Numbered from the stretch's first letter, positions 35,246 through 46,113 are shown. The stretch is DNA of 64,000 nucleotides from Clonostachys chloroleuca (GCA_037952775.1 JBANAY010000003.1:2480001-2544000), one strand, 5' to 3'. The notes: a model not told the origin generated them from the sequence alone. Translations and numbers: made by a program.

Positions 35246-36697
35246 TCTGTCCAGATGACTCTATGATTTCTCTCTCTGTGTGAGAATTTGCACGGGGGTT
35301 CCTCAGTCTAAATGAGCTTTGTAGGAGACGCTGGATGGAAGCTGTGAATGATGGTCTCACATGTGTGAGAGAGTTGATCTATGAGTGTTGATGGGGCTCG
35401 AGTGAGGGGCTTTACACAGCATCTCGGCCACACCCTAACAAATAGCGCCGGCAGCTGTGGTCTTGTAATGAGGGCATTGGGTCCATCGAAACCTGCTGGC
35501 CGATCAACTCCCGGTTGAAAGGATAATAATCCACATAATAGCCTGGATATTAAGTTCAGCTCTGGTATCAATTCATAAGGGTGCGAAGTGGATAGGCTGG
35601 CATGTCAATTTTTCATAATTTGGAAGGGTTATTGCTTCTCATGTGAAGTGTCCTAAACTTGAGGAACAATGAACATTCATGATTGACGTATCGTACTAGG
35701 CGTATACTATCGCTTTCGGTAGGCACATGATGCAAGATGGGATCTACCGGGCGACCCGGATCCCTCCTTAGCTAGTAAGATCCAAAGGTGCAGCAATGGC
35801 CAGCATGATTGTTTGTCGTGCCGCCCCCAGCTTTAACCGACGCATGTAATTGAGAGCTTATCCGAGCTGATTATGGACTTGGCTGTTCTGAGTAAATTGT
35901 AGCTGCATCCACCAGCCACTTAGATTGGTGGGATTGGAATTCGGCCAGAGGGGAAGCAATGCAAGTGTCCACTTCAGGTTATCTGGTAAGAATCAAGAAC
36001 AGTACAAGTCGCTACACATGGGAGGTGGAGAATACAGGGGCCTGTCTTGCGTAGCACAGGCTGGGGGCTATCTCGATAATGTGCTGGATTAAATCTGACG
36101 GAATGTTCCTGCCAGGGCCATGGTGCTATTTTTAAAGAGGTGAGGTTGCAATAGATGCAGTATCTACGCGGTCTTTGTTCTTGAGGCCGCCCTGGTCTGC
36201 GATGGCGGACTCTATTGAGAGCGTCGACGGCTTGTATTGAATCCCCAGCTGAACCTCCCTGCATGGCATTGCGTCGGCCGGGTACAGTGGCCATGATGGG
36301 CCTCAATCTTATGTTAGGAGGAGGCTGTGCTGTACCGTGTAATTGGTCCGGAGTCATACAATGGTCGGAGTTTGCTTATCCACCGCGTATCCAGCTGGGC
36401 TTATTAGGATTGCTGTCTCGAAATCCGCATCCCTTCTTTATTCATTCTCTCCCTTTCCCAGTGGCTGCTGATCTGTCCAGCGCCAACTAGCTACTAATCA
36501 ATAGGGGTGACAGCTGGCATTAGCGTGTGTAGCTCCAGAAGATCCGACGCTTACAGCTGCCGCTAGATTCAGCCTTATCCAAGTCGCGGCCCAGCTAATA
36601 ATTCATTTTCGCGACAGAGCACACCCTCCAGCCTCTACGATTTCATCACTCTTCTGTTCAATTCCTTGCGGTGTCGCCCTGACTACTCTCCTGTCCA
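35246..36697. other. Divergent promoter region, Ca3427-like / MFS
   Basis: 1.45 kb between divergent starts. No supported coding frame. GC content varies, and no operator was recognised with confidence. Confidence 0.5.
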
Positions 36698-38482
36698 ATG
36701 GGGGGCCCTTTGTACCGGCCCCGTCGCTCTTCGAGCCTCGCGGATGCCGTGGCCCTGGAGGACTATGACCATGACCATGACCATGGCCATGACGAGGACG
36801 TCCCCTTCCTCGACTACGAGGATCAGGACCACACAGAGACACACGGCAAGCCTTCGACCCCGGACAGTGCCGTACTTGAGCAGAGGACTATCTTCATCAA
36901 GGCCGCATCATGGCAGGCCAAGACACCTGGCTCCGTCGTGCTGCTCATCGCCGCGACCAAGTTTTTCGTCATCCTGAGCGCCATGATCATGGTCATTCCC
37001 ATATATCGCCTAATTGAGGATGCTCTCTGCCATGTCTACTATAAGGATGACTCCAACGAGATGATTGAGGAGATGAAGTGCAAAGTCGACGAGGTCCAGG
37101 CCAGCTTGGCCTTGCTTATGGGATGGTTGGCCGTGGTTGGTGCTGTTATTAGTGAGTCGAATTCACCTCCATAACCCCATCGTCCGGCTCCCCTATCATA
37201 TTGAATGAGAGACTGACCGAATTGGACGTTTAGATTTCATTGTTGCTTACCCCTATGGCTTGCTATCAGACAGCATTGGCCGGAAGCCAGTTCTCATCAT
37301 GTCTTATGCCGGCATGGCCTTGGCATTTGCCTCTACACCTTTTGGTTTGAGCGAATTGAGTAGCATCATCCGCAAAAACCCCTACTTTCTCATGATTGGC
37401 TCCGTCTTCACCTTGTTTGGCGGTGGCTTTACCGTGTTCATGACCACGCTCTACGCTGCTGCAACAGATGTGAGCACCGAAGAGAACAAGTGAGTCCCAC
37501 CCGTTCTATCAATGCTTTGCTAGAATCACCAAAATTTCTAACAAAATTACAGAGCATCCAACTTCCTCTACCTTATGATCGGTGCCAGTGCTGGGGGCTC
37601 CTCGGCCCGGTGATCAGTGGCATCTTGATGAAAGCCTACAACGCCTGGTTTCCCATCTACGTTTCCGTGGCCATTGTTCCCCTCGCCTGCGTCCTCATTG
37701 CGTTTATTCCCGAGACTCTCAAGATTGACTCAAAGTCGGTTGTAGGAAGTGGTGCTTCGCTCAGAGATCAGATTGCCCATGGCTTCCAAGATCTCAAACG
37801 GACCACTGCATTGCTTCGAGATAGAAACATCCTGCTGGTCTCGGTCGTCTACTTAACCGAGCACCCCAGGGCATCAGCTTCCATGTCCACTCTTGCGCAA
37901 TACATCAGCAAGCATTACGGATGGACGCTTGCAGAGGTCACCTTCCTCCTCTCCCCATTGGGAATACTACACATCATCATCCTCGCCGTCCTGCCAAAAG
38001 TGTCAGAGGTCCTCATGTCGCCCAGATACCGCTTCACCTCATTCGGAAAAGATCTGTTCCTGACGCGAATCTCGATGCTCATCCTGACCATTGCGAGCAT
38101 TCTGCAAGGCATCAGCCCTAACATTGTCATGTTCATCATGGCGCTCTTTATTTCCGTCTTTGGGGGAGCCGACAGCCCGCTGGCGAGAGCAACCGTCTCG
38201 CACTACGTCGACGCCAGCCACATTTCTCGACTTTACGCCTTGCTGTCCATGGTGGAAGTTCTGGGCTCTTTCCTCGGCGGGCCAATCACCGCGTGGTTCT
38301 TTAACAAAGGCCTGGAGTGGAAGGGTATCTGGTCAGGCCTGCCGTGGTTCTACATCTCACTCCTCTGCGCACTGACATTCTCGGCCCTTATTTTCGTGAA
38401 ACCTCCCAGAAAGTTCCTCAATGGGGATGAAGAGGAGGAGGGGGAGGACGTTCCGCTGGGTAACCCCATCAGACTCGAATAG
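36698..38482 (+). CDS. Major facilitator superfamily transporter, frame broken in TM5 region
   Basis: Exons 36698-37151, 37234-37489 and 37553-38482; introns of 82 and 63 bases have CTGAC and CTAAC branch sites. The N-terminus is acidic and His-rich (alternating Asp-His). Helices follow, with the MFS loop signature YPYGLLSDSIGRKPVLIMSY after TM2. Exon 3 opens ASNFLYLMIGASAG and should run on to GLLGPVISGILM. At the G run 37593-37597, however, the frame shifts and the first frame stops at 37612. Adding one G (GGG GGG) restores 546 residues. Without that, the only open route uses a second acceptor two bases downstream (AGAG), replacing TM5 residues by a polar stretch. The C-terminus is acidic. 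The substrate is unknown; the gene sits directly before a secreted polysaccharide lyase on the same strand. It may be a consensus error, or a pseudogene. Confidence 0.8.
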
Positions 38483-39003
38483 AATGAATAGAATTGTTTT
38501 TTCCCCTTTGCCCTTCATTATACCCCGATTACCGAGTCATGAGCCCAAAACACAAGTCGCAACTTCAGGCCCTGAATTGTGTCATCACTCAATACCATCT
38601 TCCGCGTTTCGCTAACGGGTCGTATAGGGGGTTCATGCTTCAACGTGAAACCTCGCGACGGAACACCGGGATGATGAAACCAACCTGCGCCAAGACCACC
38701 AATCAACGCCATACCCGTCGCCCACCGCGCGAGGCACGATACTCTTTCGTCTGCCCATTCGCCTGTTTAATTTGGAATGGCGGAGGATGAAGTGAAAATC
38801 CCACCGCGGGACGCCGGTGCGAAAATCCCCTGGGGCGGTCGGCACGGAGGGCGATGCTCCGCGATCGACAACACTGATTCAACTGAAACAAAAGATCCGA
38901 GTGTATATAAAGGATAGAAGAATATTCCAAAAACCATGGTCTTCTCATTCAATTCGAGTATCAAGAAGCAGTCGGAGCCCCCTACACAGAAAAAACCACC
39001 ACA
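38483..39003. other. Promoter region of the PL20 lyase gene
   Basis: Lies between the MFS stop and the lyase start. It contains the palindrome CCCCTGGGG at 38827-38835, which includes a CTGGGG match to the SYGGRG carbon-repressor (CreA/CRE1) site, and a strong TATA box. No gene is seen. Confidence 0.6.
38904..38912 (+). promoter_or_regulatory. TATA box of the PL20 lyase gene
   Basis: TATATAAAG lies 92-100 bases before the start codon and is followed by a CA-rich leader (ACCACCACAATG). This is the clearest core promoter in the window, fitting a strongly inducible secreted-enzyme gene. Confidence 0.65.
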
Positions 39004-39780
39004 ATGAAGCCCCAAGGCCTATCCGCGCTCGCTGCCCTCGTCGGCCTTTCCAACGCCGCCCTCCTCTGGGACGGCCGCTTCAACGACCTCACCTCAGCGA
39101 CCGACCTCGACAAGTGGAGCTGGGCCAATCAGGTCGGTCCCTACCAGTGGTACATCCACGGCAGCGGCGCCACGACCGAGTACGTCGAGCTCTCCGCCGC
39201 CCACAAGAACCCGGCCGACACCGTCTCGACCAAGGGCGCCAAGATCAGCCTCACCTCGACGTCCTTCTGGAACGGGCAGAACATGCGGCGCACGGAGATC
39301 ATCCCCCAGACGAAGACGGCGATCGGGAAGGGCAAGAAGTGGTACCACTTCAGCATCTCGCGCGCGGCGACCAACGTCCCCTCGGCTCGCCGGGAGCACC
39401 AGATCGCCTTCTTCGAGTCGCACTTCACCGAGCTCAAGTCGGGCGGATCCGGGTTCGAGAGCACCAACCACCTGCGCTGGTACGCCAACGGGCAGTCGCT
39501 CTGGGAGACGGCGTGGGAGGCGGGCGTGTGGCACAACATTGCCTACGAGATCGACTTTGACGGCGGGAGCGTCGGGCTCTGGCATTCGGAGGGCAGCAGC
39601 CCCCTGACGAGGGTCGTCGCGCCTGTCTCTGTGAGCGCGTCCAGTAACGGGCAGGACTGGCACGTCGGGGTTCTCGAGCTGCCGAACGGGGATGCTGATG
39701 CGAACGAGGACCTGTTCTTCTCTGGGGTGTACATTGAGGATGGTTCCATTACCACGGCTATTGGGGGCCCAACTGCTTAG
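39004..39780 (+). CDS. Secreted glucuronan lyase, polysaccharide lyase family 20
   Basis: A single exon of 258 residues. Residues 1-18 or 19 form a signal peptide ending SNAA, after which the mature protein begins LLWDGRFNDL. Length and blocks fit PL20 endo-beta-1,4-glucuronan lyases, which cut beta-1,4-linked polyglucuronic acid by beta-elimination and adopt a jelly-roll: WANQVGPYQWYIHG, NMRRTEIIPQ, KWYHFSISR, HQIAFFESHFTELK, LRWYANGQSLW and WHNIAYEIDF. It acts outside the cell on microbial or plant-derived glucuronan. Codons end almost always in G or C, more strongly than in neighbouring genes, as in highly expressed secreted enzymes. A TATA box and a CreA-type site precede it. Family assignment is from remembered motifs. 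Confidence 0.75.
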   Translation: MKPQGLSALAALVGLSNAALLWDGRFNDLTSATDLDKWSWANQVGPYQWYIHGSGATTEYVELSAAHKNPADTVSTKGAKISLTSTSFWNGQNMRRTEIIPQTKTAIGKGKKWYHFSISRAATNVPSARREHQIAFFESHFTELKSGGSGFESTNHLRWYANGQSLWETAWEAGVWHNIAYEIDFDGGSVGLWHSEGSSPLTRVVAPVSVSASSNGQDWHVGVLELPNGDADANEDLFFSGVYIEDGSITTAIGGPTA

Positions 39781-40368
39781 GCAACTCTCTATCTCGAGAG
39801 CTTAAGGGAGGAATTCTGCTTTTAGTTTTGCTACCACTGAATAAACAAATTTTGGATAGTCTTGTTGTGAATCAAGGATGCTAGATTATCACTTGGTTTC
39901 GAAGCAAAGTCGAAACCACTGGCGGGAAAATACGCTTCAGGACCACTTCCTGTTTCTAGGCAAAAGAATTGTAATTGGGTCTTGTAGAGGTCTTATACCC
40001 CTGAGAAACATCCAGACACGCCATGGGGTAAAGCAGATCGAGCTAATATGGTTCACGAAAACAGATGAGGATTGCATTGAAATAGGGCAGTTTAGCACGC
40101 TATGTATACAGTCTTCTGCAAGAGAAAAGCGGACGTATTGTACAGCAAACCTAAGAAAAAATCAACAACAACTTATGGCAGTGGCAGGTCTAAGCATAAC
40201 AAGATAGCTCAGCGACTAAAAGACCCGCGTTCACAAAAGAGAATAATGAGGATAAGCTAATATGAAGGAAATCCAACTGGTGTAGGTCAATAAGTAATGT
40301 AATTGTATATTCAAGATAATACCGCTATGCCCAAAACCGATGCCCAAGAAAAAAATTACAATCCCGTG
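39781..40368. other. Intergenic region between converging genes
   Basis: AT-rich shared 3' flank of the PL20 gene (+) and the repeat-bearing protein gene (-), with an AATAAACAAA-like signal at about 39840. No supported gene. Confidence 0.6.
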
Positions 40369-43307
40369 TCATCTCAGCATGTACGACAGATCTGGGAGGT
40401 TTCCTAAAATGCGCGTAGCCGTTTCCTCTTCACCAGCGAATAGGGCTTGGTTGGGCCCCGTCGCAGCGAAGCTCCTCGGTGATTTGGGACGAGGCGGGGG
40501 TGGAGGCGATTCCATTAATAGAGGTGACAGCGCCGGAGAGTTCAAAGGCTCTCCGGTCCAAGCGAGAGCCGAGTCTAACGATGCCAAAGGTCGTGGCTTT
40601 GGTTTTTGTTTTGGTACAGATAACGGGTGCTGAGGTGCGACCATTCCTGTTCCAGTTGGTTGTAGCCCCATATCGCCAAAGGTTGCAGGAGCCGGGTCTT
40701 CATCTTGTCGTGAGGGCGTAGGCCACACTCCGGGGCTTACTATTTCATCTTTGCACTCGTCTGGCAATGTGTCGTCTGGTAATGTCTTTGTCTCTTCGAT
40801 GTTGGTCGAGATGTTAATCTTGACGTCTGGAACAGGCCAAGTCTGGGTGGGCACAACTGTAGGCCACACTCCGGGGCTGATTATTTCATCTTTGCTCTTA
40901 TCCGCTGATGTGTCCTCTGGAAGTTTCTTCGGCGCTTCAATGTTGGTTGAGATCCTTACTGCGGCCACGGGCCAAGTGATGGTGGGCCCGACAGTAGGCC
41001 ATCCAGGGCTAACAATTTCATCCCTGCTTTTGTCTGGGGATACGCCCTCCAGCAGTTTCATAGCATCTTCTCCTATATTGGTGGAGAGTTTAACATCTGC
41101 CACAGGCCAAGTCTGAGCAGACACAACTGTAGGCCACCCGGGACTGATGATTTCATCTTTGCTCTTTTCCAAGAAGGTATCCTCTGAGGGATTCTTTGTC
41201 TCTTTTATGTCAGTTGAGATTTTCATAGGTTCTGCAGGCCAAATATGAGTGGGCGCACTTGACGGCCACGGGCTTGTTTCAGCAGTAGGCGAGGTCACCA
41301 TTTCTCCCCAATCGTCCTCCTCCTCACCGTCATCTTCGTCTTCGTCGTCATCACTGGCATCTTTGTCATCTGAAAAAGACCCCTTGGATCCATTCACTAC
41401 TATCGGCGTAGGGACGGGTTTAGACAGAGTCTGGTCTATAGATGGCCGAACATCAGCGGACCTGGTGATGATAGGAACTGGTTGAATCTTAGGCGGCTCG
41501 GTAAATTCTGCTGGGGAATCGGAAGGTGGCGGTGGTGCGCGCGGCAAGACCATCGATTGCGGCCGAGTTGACGTACTAGGCCCGGCCCCTGATTCGCTCG
41601 TCTGTGTTGTCGGTGATGATGGTGGCGGTGCTGCCCGTGGCAAGGCCATTGATTGTGGCCGAGATGAAGCGCTGGCGCGGGCTCCCGATTCACTCGTCCG
41701 CGCAGCGTGTGATGACGGGCGGTTTGATATGCCTGGCGAGACTGGCGGCGTGCCCCAGCTAAATTCAGCTGTTGCCGGAGATAGAATACCTGATGCCCGT
41801 GAAGCGCTTGAGCCCGCCTTTGAATGTCCACCCCTTTTGCGAAGAAGCTCGCCAATCTCCACGGGCGGCGCAGAAGAGTTCCAGTTGAAGACAGATCCAC
41901 CAACAGCACCCACTTTCCGGCCAAGTGCAGGCCGTCCGCCAGATTCTTCCTCCATCCACCGACGAACGATCTTTAGTGTGTCCTGGCGGGCAGCAGAGCG
42001 CTTCCAATCCACACGTACATAGTTTTCCTCGTCACCTAGTTCGTGCATTCGCATTGCACCTAATCGTGAGATCCGATACCAGGTTTTGCGTTCGGATATT
42101 GACGTAAAGGAGTCTTTAATAATGACATCTGGAACTTCCTCTGGATCAACTGTGATGGGGGGTGTGGTGGGGAATAACTCATCGAGGTTGGTCATGTCAA
42201 TATGAAAGTCGATAGAATGGACCCTCGAGTGTTGTTTTCTTTGAGGAGCAGGACTAGAAATTGATAGCGGAGCTTCGTTGTCCGCGTTCGTACGGCTAGG
42301 AGGTTCAGGAGCGTCGCTACCCTCCGTTGGTTGAACCTCTTCATCAGATTGCGTAGCATCTTTCTCAGACGGTACATCTGAGTCTTGGTCCGCAACCTGC
42401 AGTTCAGGTCTTGATAATAACGCTGTCATCGAAATCCCCGTAGGTGTCCTGGGTGAAGTAGCTCCGATATTAGGGGATGCGTTTCGAGATATCCCATCGT
42501 ACATATCAACCAGTCCTTGAACCTTAGTAGACACTTTGCGTTTCTGATCCAGGTCCTGATCATCCGCACCGCCCGGAATGGCCGGCCCAGGGGAAGGCCA
42601 ACTGGCGACTCTGGTCGAGATATCGATTGAGCCTCAGAGGTTACTGACGACTCCTCGGACAAAACGCTTGGAGATTCCGACGCCGAAACTGCAGTAACCC
42701 CTGGAGAGCCAGCTGCTATTCCAGCTGTGGTAGCAATTGACGGCTCTGGTTTAGGATCCAGGCCAGCAGCCTTCCCATTCAGCGCCACGCGGTCGGTTGA
42801 ACGCTCAGCAGCAAGCGGCGGCGGCTCCCAAACATTCTGCAGGCCAAAAGCATTGCTGGCCGACAGCCTGTCCACATCCACACCCTCCGATCCTATCCCC
42901 AGCGAGGCATCACTCTTCCTCTTCAGCTCCTGAAACGACCTCTCCCGGCTCACGCTCCGCCGCCCATCGCTCATCCGCCCGTCACTCAACCTCCACGGGT
43001 CAGGCGACACGCCCCTCGACGCAGGCACCTTGGCAGGTTGCGCCGCGGGACTCAGCCCACCCCATCCGGGACTATCGAACACGCCGCTCCTCTTCCTGCC
43101 AACGCCGGGCGTGCTGGCTGCGCCCGCGTCGTTCCACCCGCCCCACGAATCGCCATCCTCCCACGGGTTTTGCAGCGTCTTCTGCTGCGAGCTGCCCGCG
43201 CCGCCGCTCTCGACGGAGAAGTGCGCGCTGGGCGGCGCGGCGGGCAGGTCTATCTTTGGCGTCGGCGCGTCTGTCGTGGCCCACGGGGATCCCCATGGAT
43301 CCTCCAT
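40369..43307 (-). CDS. Large disordered protein with WYRISR block and 45-residue tandem repeats
   Basis: About 979 residues if one frame break is bridged. It starts MEDPWGSPWATTDAP at 43307; an upstream extension has no ATG. The first part is Ser/Pro/Trp-rich (PWEDGDSWGGW, SPGWGGL). The frame switches near 42590-42640, between SRPESPV and WPSPGPAIPGG. One missing base, or a 47-base GTTGGC..CAG intron without a clear branch site, would join them. Then come KVSTKVQGLVDMYDGIS and a conserved block SERKTWYRISRLGAMR...YVRVDWKRSAARQDTLKIVRRWMEEE. After that lie a duplicated Ser/Pro segment, an acidic run and four 45-residue repeats. The ends and the WYRISR block look conserved among filamentous fungi; I cannot name a function. 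Low-complexity composition suggests a scaffold. Confidence 0.7.
40720..41262 (-). repeat. Four-copy 132-141 base tandem repeat in coding sequence
   Basis: Units begin at 40720, 40861, 40996 and 41131, with a partial copy after 41262. Each encodes a version of SPG(V)WPTV...TWPV.DVK.STNIEE...LPEDTS..KSKDEII. Copies differ in sequence but preserve the frame, with unit lengths in multiples of three, pointing to selection on the peptide. Confidence 0.85.
41490..41715 (-). repeat. Two-copy Ser/Pro-rich coding duplication
   Basis: Two adjacent segments encode TSESGA...SRPQSM(A/V)LPRA(A)PPPS, about 33-37 residues each, just before the acidic run and the 45-residue repeats of the same protein. Confidence 0.7.
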
Positions 43308-44127
43308 GCCTGGAGCATGACGGGGCTCCAAGTTTCAACGGGGGAGCAGACAAGCTTAGCTACCGGTGCCGGAGACTATAACATAACGGTAGGGGAGGTT
43401 TCGCAAGTCGTTGGCGATTGGGATGGATTGGTTGTCGACGAAGGGTTCGGAGTATTCGGTCGCGTGATCAGTGATGTGGGAGGCCCTTTTCGAAATCCTG
43501 CCAGGGTGGAAGAAGAAAATTATTGGGATGCTGAAATGAGGAAGGAGGAATATAGGAGGAAAGGGGGAGATTGGTGTAGGATGGTGTAGGTTGGTTCGCG
43601 GCCTGGCTGGTCGAAATGGCAGCACCAAGCTGAGGGTCGGTAAGATGTGCACGCAATGGCCAAACGCCTCGTATTACAATGCCCAATTTCCGCAGAGACG
43701 GTCAAATGATGGCAAAGGGGTGTGTTGGCTTAACGTAGGCGGCTTCTGGAAGGAAGAAGGATGCCGCTGCATGTCAATGTCATGGCGGGCCAACAGGCTC
43801 CACCAACACGCGCCGGAGCAAATGCAGCACCTCCGTGGTCCCGTCCGGGGATCCTGATAAGAATCAACCATCACATGCAGAGATAATTTTACAATATCCT
43901 CGATACCTGGCAGGTTTTCGATGCATCTGAATATGTAGGGTCTTTCCATTGTTCATTACCTAATAAAAGTAAACCCCAACAAGATATAGTAGCTAACACT
44001 CGGTCGAGAATCGATGCTCCAAAGCGCCACAATTCGAATGGTCCCAAAATCCCAGATCCGCTAATAACTTCTACTTAAATGCATCGGATTCATCGTAACT
44101 AAACACGGAAACTCTTGGTTCTTCGTC
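43308..44127. other. Intergenic region, no gene seen
   Basis: Upstream flank of the repeat-bearing gene and 3' flank of the CAF-1 gene, both minus strand. No domain-bearing frame. Confidence 0.5.
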
Positions 44128-46113
44128 TCACAACGCGATTTCGTGACCTGGTTTTAGATCCCACTCCTTGTGTCTTCCGGTGCCCTTCTTCTTATTCTCA
44201 GCCACCAACTCAATTGTATTCTTGACTTCGGCACGTGATGCGTTGTCCCGGAACTGGTTGAAGACGAAGTCGACGATACCAACCTTGGACAGACCCTTGT
44301 TATCTAGGATCGCCTTCTTTACGTCGTTTAGTATTTCCTTCTTAACAAGTTTCGTCGCTGCAGGAGCTGTAGGCGTTCCGGAAAGGGCTGCAAAGGCTGA
44401 GGTAGGGGCTGGTGGGGGAGGCATTACGACTCCTATGTCTGCTGCCTGTACTTTCTTCGGCGCGGGCTCCCAGTACGCGTCTGACCAAGGATTGATGCTT
44501 GAGCTTGCGTCGTGATCTGAGTCTTGTTAGCCAGGTCAAATTCTAAACCGATGTGTGAATGGTTTGCAAGTACCAATAATGAACTCCATCCTGTGCTCAT
44601 AGACAGCCGGATTTGGTCCGTTTTTGTTGTGATCTTCGAAACATATTCCCGAGCATTCAGGTTCCAGGGTGTTAACCAGCAACCGTCTAGCAGGGCCGAC
44701 ATCTTCTGAGTCATCCAAGAAACCATCCATGTCGTCTTCGTCTTCAACATCCTCGTCATCATCCTCCATATCAACATCTTCTCCGTCCTCGTCTTCTTGC
44801 CATTCAGCTTCCGAATCGTAGTCATAATCAAGCGGTAACCGTTTGGCATTTGTATTCCGAGCTGCCTTTCGCATTTGTTCTAATCCAACAGCGTGTTGCT
44901 TTGCTGTCGTCGTGCCGCAGTATGCTGGCCGGACATCTTGTGAGAAAGAAATAACCTTTGTGACCATTCTTGATAGCTGCTGACGAGCCAGCGTAATGGC
45001 CGATTGACTGGTGGAGGTGCATTTTTCGCTTCCGTTTCTCGATAAATTGACTCCATCACCGTTCTTACTGGTGGGTGAACCCTTCCTCTCTTTGGTGGCT
45101 TTCTAGGCAGGGCAAAGACTTCAATAGGGTCGAAGGGAAGACTTGAACTGTCCAGAGTGCGATCTCCGCTGATGAACTCGTCGAGTATGCGTGACTTGGT
45201 CTCTCGCGTATCCTCGTCCATACACCAGCTCGAATTCGCCAGTCTTGTGTGCTCCTTTACAAAGAAAGGTTTAAACCGCTTCCGATATTCAGCGTCCGCA
45301 GGCTTCGTCGTATCAGCCGCTAGGTCGGATTTGTTGGGTGATGCGGTTCGTGACGGGGCAGATTCAGTGTTGCTGGGCTTCGAAGGCGTGCGAGGAGCGC
45401 CAAAAAAGCTATTAAGCTTCGGCTGTTTCCTAGCTTCCTTTTCCTTTGCTTCTTGAGCTTGTCGCTTCTTCTGTTCCTTAACTCGTTCCTCTTCGGCCTT
45501 CTTCTTCTGCTTTTCTTCGCGTTCCTTTACTCGAGCAGCCTTCTCCTCTTCGGCTTTGGCGACCTTTGCAGCTTTCTCGGCAGCCTTGGCAGCAGCTTTC
45601 TCTTCTTTTTCCTTTTTCTTTTCGGCGGCTTCTTTATCCCGAGCCTCTTTTTCGGCAGCTGTGAGGCGCTTCTTTTTTTGCGGTTGTGTTGTAGCCGTTG
45701 AGGTAGAGACTGTGTTTTGTGGGTTTGTTGTTGTAGCTTCTGTGTTGTTCGCTGTCGAGTTCGGAGCAGGGTCGCTTTTAACTGTGGTTTCGGCTTTTGG
45801 GGTGATAGGGGAGCCTGGAATATGCACCGGTGTAATGCTTCCGGGCTCTGTAAGGCTGGGCGAGCCCTGTGGTGTGGATTGACCGAGGGATTGATGCAGA
45901 GCGGGGAGTACTAATGCCAGGCTGTTAATAGGTATCGCGTCGATGATTTCGACATAAAAACACACCTGAGGGCTTTTTGGGAGATAGGACAAGGTCCTTT
46001 GTAGCCTCCTCAGTCTTGGTCGTCACCGCATCACCTTCGAATTCATCGTGACTCCTTTTTCGGGCCCGGGCCTCTGATTCCTGGATATTCGGAGACATCT
46101 CGAGTAATGGCAT
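44128..46113 (-). CDS. Chromatin assembly factor 1 large subunit (Cac1/p150-like), frame break in exon 2
   Basis: Deposits histones H3-H4 behind replication forks through PCNA. Exons 46113-45966, 45910-44574 and 44516-44128; introns 55 and 57 bases. With one base restored the protein has 624 residues. Order of parts: N-terminal Ser/Pro region; an unbroken Lys/Glu/Arg-rich helix at about 128-211; a canonical PIP box QPKLNSFF at 212-219; FFVKEHTRLAN; VRTVMESI; a block ISFSQDVRPAYCGTTT; the acidic ED domain (DYDYDSEAEWQEDEDGED and following); and a C-terminal winged-helix-like end DVKKAILDNKGLSKVGIVDFVFNQF. The frame switches between NAPPPVN and ITLARQQL, near the five-A run (plus strand T run 45022-45026). 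An 89-base intron using GTAAGA could also bridge it but would delete conserved VRTVMESI. The start at 46113 is the first ATG; 46098 is possible. Confidence 0.85.
45402..45425 (-). other. PIP box coding segment in CAF-1 large subunit
   Basis: Encodes QPKLNSFF, a full match to the PCNA-binding consensus Q-x-x-(L/I/M)-x-x-F-F, flanked by basic residues (EARK before) and GAPR after. It lies directly after the Lys/Glu/Arg helix, as in CAF-1 large subunits of other eukaryotes. Confidence 0.85.

Noticed and set aside
36755..36800. GACCAT hexamer array as a possible CRISPR-like or regulatory repeat
   Set aside because: It is coding sequence for the Asp-His tract of the MFS protein.
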